Notes under the pieces: model-generated
Databases searched by the model: none
Told to the model about the DNA's origin: nothing
What the model saw: only the letters and a program-made list of their open reading frames with translations
Shown: in pieces, positions 17,176-26,182 of the stretch
Layout of the letters: each line of letters begins with the position of its first letter
Position numbering within the stretch: the first letter of the stretch is position 1
Assembly (NCBI GenBank): GCA_034432635.1
Contig: DAOUBK010000052.1
Location: 1 to 64,000 of the forward strand
Source: Roseiflexus sp034432635
GTDB lineage: Bacteria > Chloroflexota > Chloroflexia > Chloroflexales > Roseiflexaceae
Direction of reading: 5' to 3'
DNA length: 64,000 nucleotides
Position numbers and translations under genes: made by a program

Positions 17176-18666
17176 ATGATGCCTGTCGCACGCAGTGCAG
17201 GTCCACCTATGACCGATATACAGCAGATTCTCTGCCCCAGGTGTCACAAGCCGAACCTTCGTCGCGCCCGGTTCTGCCAGCATTGTGGTCATGATGTTAT
17301 CCTGAACAACGCCGGACCGCGCTACTACATCACGCGCATCATCAAGGAAGGCGGGCAAGGGGCGGTCTTCGAAGCGATTGGCGATGACGGGCAGATCTAT
17401 GCGATCAAGCAGATGCTCGATCGTTTCACCGATCCCCACGAACGCGGCGAGGCGATTGCGCGCTTCGAGGCGGAGGCGAAGATCCTGGAGCGCCTGCGGC
17501 ATCCGCGCATTCCGCGCGTCTACGTCGATTTCAAAGACGAAGGGTATCACTACCTGGCGATGGACTTCGTGCGCGGTTCCGATCTCGAAGACATCATCCG
17601 GCGCGAGCGGTACATTCCCGAAGAGCGTGCGCTGCGATGGGCGGATCAGATCTGTGATGTGCTGGAGTATCTCCATCAGCAGAAGCCGCCGATCATCTTC
17701 CGCGATATGAAACCGTCGAACATCATGATCGAGCCGGATGGCAATGTCAAACTGATCGATTTCGGCATTGCCAAGGTGCTTCAGCCATCACAGCGCGGCA
17801 CCCAGATCGGTACGCCCGGCTACGCACCGCCGGAACAGTACCAGGGAATTGCCACGCCGGAGTCGGACATCTTTTCGCTCGGTGCCACGTTGCACCATAT
17901 GCTCACCGGGCACGACCCGCGCGACCAGCCGCCCTTTTCGTTCCCGCCGGTCTACGCCCTGCGTCCCAATATCTCCAAGCGCACGTCCGACGCGATCCAG
18001 AAGGCGTTGCAGATGAAACCGGAGGATCGCTACAGAAGCGTGGCGGAGTTTCGGCGGGCGCTGTTGCCGGAACGCGCACCGGTACAGGTGCGGGTCGTGC
18101 CGGCGACTCAGGCGATCCCGGCGCAGGTGGCTGCACCGGCATCCCCCCAGCCGGTTGCAGCAACAGCCGCGCCTTCCGCTTCGGCTGGCTCAGCGCAGAA
18201 GCGCGTGACCCCGGTTGTGCCGTCGGCGCCCGTTCCCGCAGCGAAGCCGGGCGCTCAACCGGCAGCGCCACAGAGGGCGCGTCGTTCACGTGGTTTCGGA
18301 TACGTGGTGTTCGTGCTTATCATTCTTGCACTGCTGGCAGCGACGGTTGCACTGGCATTTCCTGACCTTACAACACGGGTGCTGCAACGTGTTCCGGTGC
18401 TGGCAACACCAACGCCCCAGCGCTTTGTCAAGCAACCTTTCACTGTCGAGAATATCGAAGTGATCGTTCCGCCAGACGGTGATGTCTGGCAGGCATTCGT
18501 CGCTGCATATACGCGCATTGTACGGGAACAGTTCGGTCCGGAAGCCCGCATTCTCCCAAGTGTGTCGTTATCGTACATTGGTGGTGAACCGGAAAAGATC
18601 GGCGAAGATGCCGGTGGGGTCAAGTATCGTGCTTCGATGACCGGGTACATTCTGGTTCCCCTATGA
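17176..18666 (+). CDS. Zinc-ribbon Ser/Thr protein kinase with one transmembrane helix
   Basis: 496 residues. Cys20/23/34/37 form an N-terminal zinc ribbon. The kinase domain (~50-300) has a glycine loop at 59-62 (EGGQG), Lys78 in YAIKQM, IIFRDMKPSN (Asp177) and DFG at 195-197, then TPGYAPPEQY. The HRD motif reads FRD, a substitution seen in a subset of bacterial kinases. A Pro/Ala linker leads to a transmembrane helix (~374-396) and a ~100-residue extracellular domain, so it may sense an external signal. GAGG seven bases before the ATG at 17176 supports that start over 17209. The ribbon is shared with the neighbouring proteins at 15241 and 19036, which suggests related biology. Confidence 0.88.
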   Translation: MMPVARSAGPPMTDIQQILCPRCHKPNLRRARFCQHCGHDVILNNAGPRYYITRIIKEGGQGAVFEAIGDDGQIYAIKQMLDRFTDPHERGEAIARFEAEAKILERLRHPRIPRVYVDFKDEGYHYLAMDFVRGSDLEDIIRRERYIPEERALRWADQICDVLEYLHQQKPPIIFRDMKPSNIMIEPDGNVKLIDFGIAKVLQPSQRGTQIGTPGYAPPEQYQGIATPESDIFSLGATLHHMLTGHDPRDQPPFSFPPVYALRPNISKRTSDAIQKALQMKPEDRYRSVAEFRRALLPERAPVQVRVVPATQAIPAQVAAPASPQPVAATAAPSASAGSAQKRVTPVVPSAPVPAAKPGAQPAAPQRARRSRGFGYVVFVLIILALLAATVALAFPDLTTRVLQRVPVLATPTPQRFVKQPFTVENIEVIVPPDGDVWQAFVAAYTRIVREQFGPEARILPSVSLSYIGGEPEKIGEDAGGVKYRASMTGYILVPL

Positions 18667-18787
18667 CGGTCACGCCGTAGCCAGCAATCTGTGCGCGTCC
18701 AGGTTGCCAGCGGGCAGCGCTGTTCGCCGGTTACGGCAGGTACGACGGCGCCGGTCGGTACCATTCGGCATATGGCACATGCGTATG

Positions 18788-18973
18788 TTATCGTTTGCGT
18801 TCAACGACATTGATGGTGATAGCAGCGACAATCGCAGCGATCAGAACGATAATCAGGGCGATCGTGACAGCGCTCCAACCGGTCTGCCAGGCATTCACGA
18901 AGAGCGCGCTCAGTGCAACGATGCCAATGCCAATACACCCGCGTGTCACGCGTCGTTCAGGCTGATCGGACAT
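18788..18973 (-). CDS. Small membrane protein, unknown function
   Basis: 61 residues: MSDQPERRVTRG, then two closely spaced hydrophobic segments (GIGIVALSALFVNAW and VTIALIIVLIAAIVAAI) and a basic tail VERKR. The ATG at 18973 is close to GAGGT. It is divergent from the zinc-ribbon coiled-coil gene with 62 bp between the starts. Small two-helix proteins like this are common and cannot be assigned a role; the gene could be missed or spurious, but the charge and hydrophobicity pattern supports it. Confidence 0.6.
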   Translation of the reverse strand: MSDQPERRVTRGCIGIGIVALSALFVNAWQTGWSAVTIALIIVLIAAIVAAITINVVERKR

Positions 18974-18983
18974 GGGACCTCGT

Positions 18984-19011
18984 TTGTGATAATCAGACTT
19001 CCTGCTATGAT
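18984..19011 (+). promoter_or_regulatory. Promoter for the coiled-coil zinc-ribbon gene
   Basis: TTGTGA at 18984-18989, 16 bp, then TATGAT at 19006-19011. This is followed by GGGAGGA (19024-19030) and the ATG at 19036. Confidence 0.55.
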
Positions 19012-19035
19012 ACAGGATACACCGGGAGGAAAACA

Positions 19036-19503
19036 ATGGGTTTTCTAGATGAACTGAGCCGCAAGCTTGCCGAAGGGGTTGATCGCGCCAGGTTCGAAGC
19101 CGAAAAGTTTCAGCGCGTCACTGCCATTCAGGGCGAGATCGGCAATCTGCGGCGACAGATCGACGGCAAACGATTGGAGTTTGGTGATCGGGCGCTCGAA
19201 CTGTTCAAAGCCGGCGCCATTCAGTCGCTGACGCTGGCAGCGATTCTGCGTGAGATCGAAGCATTGCAAGCCAGCCTGACGTTGAAGGAAGAAGAGTTGC
19301 GCCAGGTTCAGGGACAGGTTTTTGTCGAGCCGACGACCAGCCGAGCTCAAAGTGTTCCTATAAGCGTCGAGCCGCCTCGTCCGCCTGCCCCGGCACCGCC
19401 GCCGGCGCCACCTGTTGCCGGGAGCAAAACCTGCCCTTCGTGCGGGTTTCAGATGCCGCAGACTGCCGTCTTTTGCCCGAACTGCGGTCTGCGGGTTGGG
19501 TGA
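19036..19503 (+). CDS. Coiled-coil protein with C-terminal zinc ribbon
   Basis: 155 residues. The first ~100 are predicted coiled coil (GEIGNLRRQIDGKRLEFGD, then EIEALQASLTLKEEELRQV). A proline-rich linker (PPRPPAPAPPPAPP) follows, then a zinc ribbon CPSCGFQMPQTAVFCPNCG at the end. A strong GGGAGGA precedes the ATG by five bases. With the kinase and the membrane ribbon protein this is the third ribbon protein in the cluster; the CxxCG...CPxCG motif here closely resembles theirs. The function is unknown. The ribbon plus helical rod suggests an adaptor or scaffold. Confidence 0.8.
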   Translation: MGFLDELSRKLAEGVDRARFEAEKFQRVTAIQGEIGNLRRQIDGKRLEFGDRALELFKAGAIQSLTLAAILREIEALQASLTLKEEELRQVQGQVFVEPTTSRAQSVPISVEPPRPPAPAPPPAPPVAGSKTCPSCGFQMPQTAVFCPNCGLRVG

Positions 19504-19514
19504 ACCTGAGCATT

Positions 19515-19949
19515 CTACCAGGGTGTCAATGCGCGCGTATCGTTATCGGGCAACCAGTGGATCGTAACATTATTGCGCGCATCCCACTCATCGTCAGGAT
19601 GGTCGTCTTCTTCGTCTTCATCGGGATGAATGACGATCGGACCCTGGTTGTACACCCATGCTATCAGGTCGTCGATCGAGTACCATCCGGCGCGGTATGA
19701 CTCCTGATCGACCGGATTGAGCCAGAACTTGATCTCGCCGTCCATCCACTGCCAGCGTTCAAGCGAGCGCCATTCGCGATGATGCTCGGCGAGTACGGCT
19801 TTTGTTTCCTCGAAGAGACGCAGCAGTTCAGGCAGTGTTAACCCTTTCGTGCGCCGCTTCAGCAGAATGCGGCGATTAATGGCATCGCGCAGACGTTCGA
19901 GTTCCAGAACATCGAGCGCGTCCAGGTCGATGTCGATGGGCGTTCCCAT
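19515..19949 (-). CDS. Conserved-looking hypothetical protein with acidic C-terminus
   Basis: 144 residues. The N-terminal half is helical (DALDVLELERLRDAINRR, then LPELLRLFEETKAVLAEHH). The middle is rich in Trp (RWQWMDGEIKFWLNP), and the C-terminal part has an acidic stretch DEDEEDDHPDDEW followed by VTIHWLPD. It is convergent with the coiled-coil zinc-ribbon gene, with 11 bp between stops. AAAGGA lies a short distance before the ATG. I do not recognise the family. The codon pattern is that of a real gene. Confidence 0.65.
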   Translation of the reverse strand: MGTPIDIDLDALDVLELERLRDAINRRILLKRRTKGLTLPELLRLFEETKAVLAEHHREWRSLERWQWMDGEIKFWLNPVDQESYRAGWYSIDDLIAWVYNQGPIVIHPDEDEEDDHPDDEWDARNNVTIHWLPDNDTRALTPW

Positions 19950-20478
19950 AGCGATGCGTCCTTTCTAGGAGCGGTCGCGCACTTCGCGTTCATCGGCGCC
20001 ATGCATCATTGCGAGACGACATCCGCCCTCTTCATGTTGTAGCAGATGCCCGCCACAACGGTTGATACACTACTGGCGCGTGGGTCGCTTCACGGCGAAC
20101 CCACCCTCATGATAGCAGGAATTGGTATCCCCAACGCGAACGATTGTGTGACAGTCTATTCACAATTCGATGATATTCTGTCATTAACCGATCCATACCC
20201 GCTACTACGCCATAACCGGAAGGGCTGGATGGTGCCACATTGCCCATTCTCAGGCACAACGCATCCTCTGCACGCTCATTGCGTGCTCCAGCATCCTGGC
20301 TTCATGGCAGTCGATCTCTGGAAAGGGAGAACCAACAATCACTAGACACGTTACACTGCTGACTGGTAGTGTAGCGTCATCGCCTTCGTGCGCTCTGTCA
20401 GGTGAGCAGCGCACATTCTGTGTGCTGGCGGTATGAGCGTGAGCTGACAGGTTCTTTGCCAGCGCCACACAGGAAAGG
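19950..20478. other. Gene-free stretch
   Basis: A 99-codon frame (20046-20345) is open but shows no codon bias, no ribosome-binding site and no recognisable protein. I see nothing else here. Confidence 0.5.
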
Positions 20479-20555
<77 letters not shown>

Positions 20556-20563
20556 CTAACCTG

Positions 20564-20592
20564 ATTTTAGCATAGCCGACGTTTACTGTCAA
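20564..20592 (-). promoter_or_regulatory. tRNA-Cys promoter
   Basis: On the minus strand TTGACA (20592-20587) is followed by a 17-bp spacer and TAAAAT (20569-20564), 10 bp upstream of the tRNA. Confidence 0.75.
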
Positions 20593-21139
20593 AGGGGGAG
20601 CGCGTTGCATAAGGACGTGCGCACGACCATGATCTCCGCGTATATCCTCCAGCGCGGCGGACTGGCAGTTCGCTTCCTTTTCGTCTCTCTGAGACCAACC
20701 TGCTGTTTCGGTTGAGCGTCTGCCGGATTGCTCCTCATTTGGATCGTACAGACTTTTTGCCAGACGTTCAACTGACAATTGCTGTCCTGACTTTTGTGCA
20801 ATCAGAGTCCGAATCATGAAAAACGACCTCAAACCACAAACAAGATGTTTCACCTTGCCAGCTGACCCCGCATTTTGTATGCTTGTTGTCATTCTCAATC
20901 AAGCGAGAAGTCGTCCGGAGCTGATTCGCCGAACATATTGGTCTGGTCTAACGCCTGCGGGCAGCGTGCGAGTCTGGCGATTGCCTGACCGGGCAATGGT
21001 ATCGTTGACCGAATGTGGTGCACTGATGTGCAATGTTGAGGCGCGGAGGCGGACATTGATGTTCTTGACCGCCCTGCGTTCGATAAACGTCGTAGCGTTA
21101 TCCCTGCAACCGTGATCTGGCGCTGATCTGCCATTGTGA
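20593..21139. other. Gene-free stretch, possible decayed coding sequence
   Basis: No intact gene is visible. On the minus strand a short run beginning MIRTLIAQKSGQQLSVERL (just left of 20817) looks protein-like for ~40 residues and then loses sense, so a decayed gene is possible. The region is AT-richer than its neighbours. Confidence 0.35.
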
Positions 21140-22423
21140 TTATGCAGCCTGCACAGCGCGTGGACGCCCGGCAGTGACGCCAACGCCCAGCCATACGAAA
21201 AGGATCGCGCCAGCGAGACGGAACGCAGCCCCGGCAAGCAGCGCCGGCGTGTAACCGAACAGGTCTGCCAGGAGCGTGCCGACCAGCGGCGCCACCAGTG
21301 TTGCAATGTAGGTCGTCAACTGGTACAGCGCGATATATGCCGCCGTGCGCTTAGGCGGCGCAGTAGACAGTGAGATATCAAACAGCACCAGGTTCAATCC
21401 TGCGCCGAAAATGCCCGCCAGCGCCGCGTAGAATACCAGCGGTTCGACCCGTGGCGTCAGTGCGGTCAACAGTGGATACAGCACCAGTCCGAACACACAG
21501 ATTCGGAGCGCCAGCACGTTCCCCTTGCGGCGGGTGAGCGCCGTCCAGATAAAATAGGCGACGAGCAATACGCCATTGTTGGTGGTATTGATCAGACCAA
21601 TCCAGAAATCGGAGGCATTGAGCTGGCGCACCCAGTAGAGTGGAAAGAGTGGCAGCGCCATCATCACGCCCAGGTTGAACACGAATGCGCTGATGACAAA
21701 CCGGCTGAATGGTGATGGTTCACGCAACACCGCCAGCATATCACTGAGGTAGGCGCCCAGTGATTGCTGAACGACATCCTGTTGGGGCGGCGGGTTATCT
21801 GGAATGGTCAATCGTCGGGAGAAGAGGAAACTCAACGCCCCGCCGACAAACGATGCGATGAAGACGATCTGGTAGTTGAGCGGGAAGGGGACGTTGTCGA
21901 GAAACGCACCGATCACAGCAACGGTGATCGCTGTGGTTGCGCCAAGCACCGACCAGCGGCGACTCATCAGATACTGACGCCGACGTGGTCCGGCAACTGC
22001 GCCCATGACCACTGTGAAGGTGATATTGACAATCGTTTGCGGGATCGTGACCAGCGCCCAGATGATAATGACGGCATAGACCGTAATCTGCTGACTGACG
22101 AAGAAGGGGATCAGCCCCATCAAGACGAACGACCCCTGTACCATTGCGCGGGGCCACGAGTACCAGGGCGCCATGTTGCGCTGGCGTTCGAGGAAGCGTC
22201 CGGCAGGAATGGCGAGGAGCATACCGGTCAGTGCAGGGAGGGCTGTCAACAGTCCGACGAGGAACGGTGATGCGCCCAGACGGGTCAGGAAGACGCTGAG
22301 AAAGGTCGAGACGCCGGTGACGATGCCGACTCCCAGACCATCGATCAGGACGCTTCGTTCATTCTGCTTCTGGATGTCTGCTAGCTGAGCGTCACCGGTG
22401 CGCCAGCGGGACAGCATGGGCAT
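21140..22423 (-). CDS. MFS-type membrane transporter
   Basis: 427 residues with 12 hydrophobic segments in two halves. An N-terminal cytoplasmic tail (LADIQKQNERSVLIDGLGVG) leads into helix 1. GRFLERQRNM between helices 2 and 3 is the cytoplasmic loop A-like signature. A central loop (RRLTIPDNPPPQQDVVQQ) separates the halves, and YIALYQLTTYIATLVAPLVG sits near the end. The substrate cannot be assigned. ATG codons at 22423 and 22417 are both possible. It is divergent from the small membrane protein at 22576. Confidence 0.85.
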   Translation of the reverse strand: MPMLSRWRTGDAQLADIQKQNERSVLIDGLGVGIVTGVSTFLSVFLTRLGASPFLVGLLTALPALTGMLLAIPAGRFLERQRNMAPWYSWPRAMVQGSFVLMGLIPFFVSQQITVYAVIIIWALVTIPQTIVNITFTVVMGAVAGPRRRQYLMSRRWSVLGATTAITVAVIGAFLDNVPFPLNYQIVFIASFVGGALSFLFSRRLTIPDNPPPQQDVVQQSLGAYLSDMLAVLREPSPFSRFVISAFVFNLGVMMALPLFPLYWVRQLNASDFWIGLINTTNNGVLLVAYFIWTALTRRKGNVLALRICVFGLVLYPLLTALTPRVEPLVFYAALAGIFGAGLNLVLFDISLSTAPPKRTAAYIALYQLTTYIATLVAPLVGTLLADLFGYTPALLAGAAFRLAGAILFVWLGVGVTAGRPRAVQAA

Positions 22424-22575
22424 ATCTGATGCGCCTCCGGATCGAGGAGCGAATGAGAGTGGTATTATATCATCAGTTGGTCAGAGGAATATGGCGTCAA
22501 GATAAAGGTTCGCTGAGTCTGGAGCGGGCGGCTGCCGCTGAGAACAGGACGTCGGAAAGGGTGGAGGGTATGTTC

Positions 22576-22926
22576 ATGCATCGGGTGACGCGCGGTTACA
22601 TGGTGTTGATCGCCGGTCTGATAGCGTTCTTCGGTCGTCGATTGCTGGCAGGGGACGCGCTGTGGCCTCCAGGGATGCTGGACGCCGAGATACTGAGTGA
22701 AACAGAAATGTGGATCGTCATCTCGACAGCTTTGCTGATCGGTCCGGCAGTGGCGCTTGGACGTCTGCGCGCGATGCTGATTGCGCTGCCTTTCTCATTG
22801 CCGCCGATCATGCTGTATCTGACATTTTATCCACTTTTGATCATCTTTCTGCTGCTGGCGATGGTTCCCTGGCTGGTGCATGCTGCACTGAGCGCCTGGA
22901 TGCCCGCACAGCAGCACAAGACTTGA
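22576..22926 (+). CDS. Small integral membrane protein overlapping the 3' end of the MaoC–PTA gene
   Basis: 116 residues with three hydrophobic segments: MVLIAGLIAFFGRRLLA, MWIVISTALLIGPAVALG, and a long C-terminal one (LPPIMLYLTFYPLLIIFLLLAMV in two parts). The start at 22576 is preceded by GGAGGG (22563-22568) with seven-base spacing. The last 132 bp overlap, in antisense, the C-terminal codons of the MaoC–phosphotransacylase gene. The function is unknown. Confidence 0.65.
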   Translation: MHRVTRGYMVLIAGLIAFFGRRLLAGDALWPPGMLDAEILSETEMWIVISTALLIGPAVALGRLRAMLIALPFSLPPIMLYLTFYPLLIIFLLLAMVPWLVHAALSAWMPAQQHKT

Positions 22927-24336
22927 GTCACGCGCTTCTGTAATCGATTTACCGCCAGCATACCGTGCGACCAGCACTGCCATGGCACACGCAGCCAGGA
23001 CGCTCTGGGGGTTGCCGTTGGGTTCGGGCAGCGCCACTGGTACGCGCCCGCCGACCACGATGCCGGCTGCCTGAGCGTGTGCCAGACGGTCGAGTTGCTG
23101 CACCAGCATCGTCCCTGCTTCCAGATCGGGTGCAACGAGAATGTCGGCCTGCCCGGCGACCGAGGAGGTCAGTTTCGCCTGACGCACTGCTTCGGGTGAA
23201 ACGGCGTTCTCGAAGGTCAGCGGACCGTCCACCAGACCGCCGACGATCTGCCCGCGGTCGACCATTTTGCACAGTGCGGCGGCATCGAGCGTCGAGCGCA
23301 ATCTAGGGTTGATTGTCTCCACCGCTGCGAGAATGGCGACTCTTGGCTGTTCCACGCCGAGCGCCAGTGCCAGGTCAATGGCGTTCTGCACGATTGCCCG
23401 CTTTTCTTCGAGGGTCGGGTCGGTGTTCATGCCCGCGTCGGTGATGAACAGCAGACGCGGATAGTTGGGCACGTCCATCGCATAGACGTGGCTCAATCGT
23501 CGATGATCGGCGATACCGGTTTCGTGCGCAACCAGTTCGTGTAACAGCCCGTAATAGCGCACTCCCGGATCGACGATAGCCTCAACTGCACCGGCGCGCG
23601 CCATAGCGACAGCACGTGCGGCTGCGGCGCGTCCGTCGTTTGTTGGTTCGAGATGGAAGGCGTCGAGGTTGATGTCCAGCGTTTCCGCAACACGGCGTAG
23701 CGGCATCTCCGGACCGATAATGATCGGGTCGATCAGCCGTGCCTGTGCTGCCTCAACGATGCCGTGGAATGCTATCGGTTCTGAAGGAAACACAACTGCC
23801 GCCCGCACCGGTCCGAGCGATGCTGCGCGTTTGATGATTGCTTCGTAGTTCGCCCCTGGTTTGTGTAGCAGTACCTCTGGCAGGCTGACACGCTGACGTT
23901 TGACTTTCTCAGTTGGTGCGAGCACTTCGGCGCTGCCGCTGATCACCACTTCGCCGTGCTGGTTGGTGCACTGGCAATCGAGCGTTACCCGGCGTTTCTC
24001 CGGGTCTTTTGCCGTCACGATCACTGCCACCGTGATGGTATCGCCGATGGTCACCGGACGGCGGAAGCGCAGTATCTGGCTCAGGTAGATCGTGCCCGGA
24101 CCGGGGAGCATTGTGCCGAGCACAGTTGAAATCAGGGCGCCGCCCCACATACCGTGGGCAATGATTTTGTGGAAGATGTCACTGCGCGCGTATTCTTCGT
24201 CCAGATGCGCCGGGTTGACATCGCCCGACATAACCGCGAACAGTTCGATGTCGGCTTTGGTTAGGGTGCGCGTCAGCGACGCCCGATCGCCGATCTTGAT
24301 TTCGTCGAAAGTGCGATTTTCGATGTATTCTGTCAT
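22795..24336 (-). CDS. MaoC-like hydratase fused to phosphate acetyl/butyryltransferase
   Basis: 513 residues. Residues ~1-140 are a MaoC (R)-hydratase hotdog domain (FDEIKIGDRASLTRTL, then MSGDVNPAHLDEEYA with the catalytic Asp/His pair). Residues ~165-465 are a PTA/PTB domain (EAAQARLIDPIIIGP, the central AMARAGAVEAIVDPG, ITDAGMNTDPTLEEK, and DILVAPDLEAGTML). Known fusions combine enoyl-CoA hydration with transfer of acyl groups to phosphate. AAGGGAGG precedes the ATG at 24336. The last ~45 residues (after ARYAGGKS) do not resemble the family and are read antisense to a membrane-protein gene, as if the native stop were lost. Confidence 0.85.
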   Translation of the reverse strand: MTEYIENRTFDEIKIGDRASLTRTLTKADIELFAVMSGDVNPAHLDEEYARSDIFHKIIAHGMWGGALISTVLGTMLPGPGTIYLSQILRFRRPVTIGDTITVAVIVTAKDPEKRRVTLDCQCTNQHGEVVISGSAEVLAPTEKVKRQRVSLPEVLLHKPGANYEAIIKRAASLGPVRAAVVFPSEPIAFHGIVEAAQARLIDPIIIGPEMPLRRVAETLDINLDAFHLEPTNDGRAAAARAVAMARAGAVEAIVDPGVRYYGLLHELVAHETGIADHRRLSHVYAMDVPNYPRLLFITDAGMNTDPTLEEKRAIVQNAIDLALALGVEQPRVAILAAVETINPRLRSTLDAAALCKMVDRGQIVGGLVDGPLTFENAVSPEAVRQAKLTSSVAGQADILVAPDLEAGTMLVQQLDRLAHAQAAGIVVGGRVPVALPEPNGNPQSVLAACAMAVLVARYAGGKSITEARDSSLVLLCGHPGAQCSMHQPGNHRQQQKDDQKWIKCQIQHDRRQ

Positions 24337-24487
24337 TGTGAAGCCTCCCTTCAGCATGTTCAGCATACGCCCGAGAGTTACAGCGGGTCTCCCTAACAGG
24401 TACGACAATCGATGCTGATTCCGGGAATGCTACGAAATTGTTGCCAGATCGTATCGATTTTGCGACTGTTTTCTGCTGCAAGCCGGT

Positions 24488-24493
24488 TATAAT
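24488..24493 (+). promoter_or_regulatory. -10 element for the secreted glycosidase
   Basis: TATAAT at 24488-24493 lies 13 bp before the ATG at 24507. No good -35 is seen at 17 bp. Confidence 0.45.
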
Positions 24494-24506
24494 GCAGGTG
24501 AAAGGC

Positions 24507-26033
24507 ATGAAATTGTGCAGTACGTTCATGGATCGTTTGCGCCACTTCTTTCTGATACTCTTCCTGCTATGTACTGGCATGCCGGTGATGTCGGCACACG
24601 CGGAGCAAGAACCTCCCCCACCACCTGGCGGTGACGGTGTCGCTGCAGAAGAGACCAGTGTGACAGCGCCGGTTGATGCTTCTGATCAGGCAATGATCGG
24701 CGAGGTTCAGGTGACGATGAACGGTGTTTTTCTCCCGTTCATCAGTATACCGGCGCCTCCCAGCCCGTTTGGTTTCGATGTGCGCACCTATGCGCCAGAT
24801 GGTGTCATGCCGCTGGTGCTGGAAGCCAATCCGCGCTGGTCGCGCGCCGGTGATATACTGTGGGCGCTGGTAGAGCCGGTGCGTGGCGGCGGGTATCGCT
24901 GGGAGGCGATTGCTGATGTCGAGCGTAATGTGCGACGCCTGCGTGCAATCGGGATCGAGCCAACGCTGACCGTGCAGTGGTCGCCGTCGTGGGCGCAGAG
25001 CATACCCGGCAAGTTGTGCAGTGCACCGCGTCCAGATGCCATTCCCGACTTTGCAGCATTCATGCGGGCAGCTGCTCAGCGATTCTCCAGCGGCGATCTG
25101 CGGGTGGATCACTGGGAGATCTGGAATGAACCTGATTTTCGTCCAGACGAGGTGGTCGGCAATGAGGGGTTTGGCTGCTGGGCGACGTATAACCCGCCGT
25201 ACTACGGTGGCGACTACTACGGTCAGGTGTTGCGCGCCGTCTATCCGTCGATCAAGGCGGGCAATCCGAATGCGCAGGTGTGGGGCGGGGCGCTGATGCA
25301 CCGCTGGCCCGACGATACCCACACGCTGGGGTTCGTGCGCGGTATGCTGGCGGCTGGTGCGGCACATTCATTCGATGCGCTCAGTTTCCACGCCTATGGC
25401 GAATGGGGCGCCGGCGATCGTCTCTTGTTCAAGTACTGGCGTCTACGACGCCTGCTCGATGAGCACGGGCTGCGTGCGAAGCCGATGGTGGCAACCGAAA
25501 TCGCCGCAACCTGCCTCGCGCCAGCGCAGTGCCCGCCCGATTTTCTCCGCCGTCAGGCGAATTATGCAGCGCGCATCTATGCACAGGCCATAGCGCTCGA
25601 TCTGCTGGGTGCGTTCTGGTATCCGATCTCGTTTCGCGGCGAAGGTTTTCTGTACAGCCAACTGATCGACGAAACCGATGATGGTTTGGCGCCGCGCCCA
25701 TCGTTCTACGCTTTCCGCAATTCGGCGCGTTTACTCGTCGGTGCACGCTATATCGGTCCGCCTCTCGTCGAACCATTACCCGATCAGATCAGCAATGTGC
25801 AGGTGCTGACGTTCGAGAAAGGGCGCAACCGCTTGTACGTTCTCTGGGTGCCGCGCGCCGACTTCCCGGTGCTCTACAATCTCCAGGTTCCCCCCGGTGC
25901 CACAGCCATCTGCACCGATCAGTTGAACCTGACAAGACCGGCGACGTACTACTGCTCCGATGAGAATCGTGATGGGTTCATTCCACGCGCTGTCAATGAG
26001 TTGCCGCAGTATGTCGAGGTGGTGATGCCATAG
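24507..26033 (+). CDS. Secreted clan-A glycoside hydrolase (GH39/cellulase-like)
   Basis: 508 residues. A signal peptide spans the start (MDRLRHFFLILFLLCTG from the second Met, ending around SAHA-EQ), followed by a Pro-rich linker (PPPPPGG). The TIM-barrel domain (~130-410) has DHWEIWNEPDF with the acid/base Glu in the NEP motif and a later ATEIAATC with the likely nucleophile Glu. Both fit clan GH-A. The C-terminal ~100 residues look like a beta-sandwich. Substrate is unknown. The ATG at 24507 has AGGTG upstream; ATG 24528 is an alternative that gives a tighter signal peptide. Confidence 0.8.
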   Translation: MKLCSTFMDRLRHFFLILFLLCTGMPVMSAHAEQEPPPPPGGDGVAAEETSVTAPVDASDQAMIGEVQVTMNGVFLPFISIPAPPSPFGFDVRTYAPDGVMPLVLEANPRWSRAGDILWALVEPVRGGGYRWEAIADVERNVRRLRAIGIEPTLTVQWSPSWAQSIPGKLCSAPRPDAIPDFAAFMRAAAQRFSSGDLRVDHWEIWNEPDFRPDEVVGNEGFGCWATYNPPYYGGDYYGQVLRAVYPSIKAGNPNAQVWGGALMHRWPDDTHTLGFVRGMLAAGAAHSFDALSFHAYGEWGAGDRLLFKYWRLRRLLDEHGLRAKPMVATEIAATCLAPAQCPPDFLRRQANYAARIYAQAIALDLLGAFWYPISFRGEGFLYSQLIDETDDGLAPRPSFYAFRNSARLLVGARYIGPPLVEPLPDQISNVQVLTFEKGRNRLYVLWVPRADFPVLYNLQVPPGATAICTDQLNLTRPATYYCSDENRDGFIPRAVNELPQYVEVVMP

Positions 26034-26161
26034 GCGCTGCGGTGGACGTGGTTTTACCGGCGTGCATCGCGACGCGCGTTTGCCCTCATTCCTCTGAACG
26101 ATGCCTATCTTTGAGCAAGAGTTAATATCACAACCTGATCGAGGCAGGGCGCTGTCAGTCA

Positions 26162-26182
26162 CCCACGGCTAAAGCCTGTGGG
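26162..26182 (-). ncRNA. Right-end hairpin / possible TnpB guide-RNA scaffold end
   Basis: A 9-10-bp stem with loop at the 3' end of tnpB. In active relatives this region forms the omega RNA whose guide begins just past the element. With tnpB dead, this is only a positional inference. Confidence 0.4.

Noticed and set aside
20046..20345. 99-codon open frame on the plus strand
   Set aside because: No ribosome-binding site, no protein-like pattern and no recognisable family; treated as chance.
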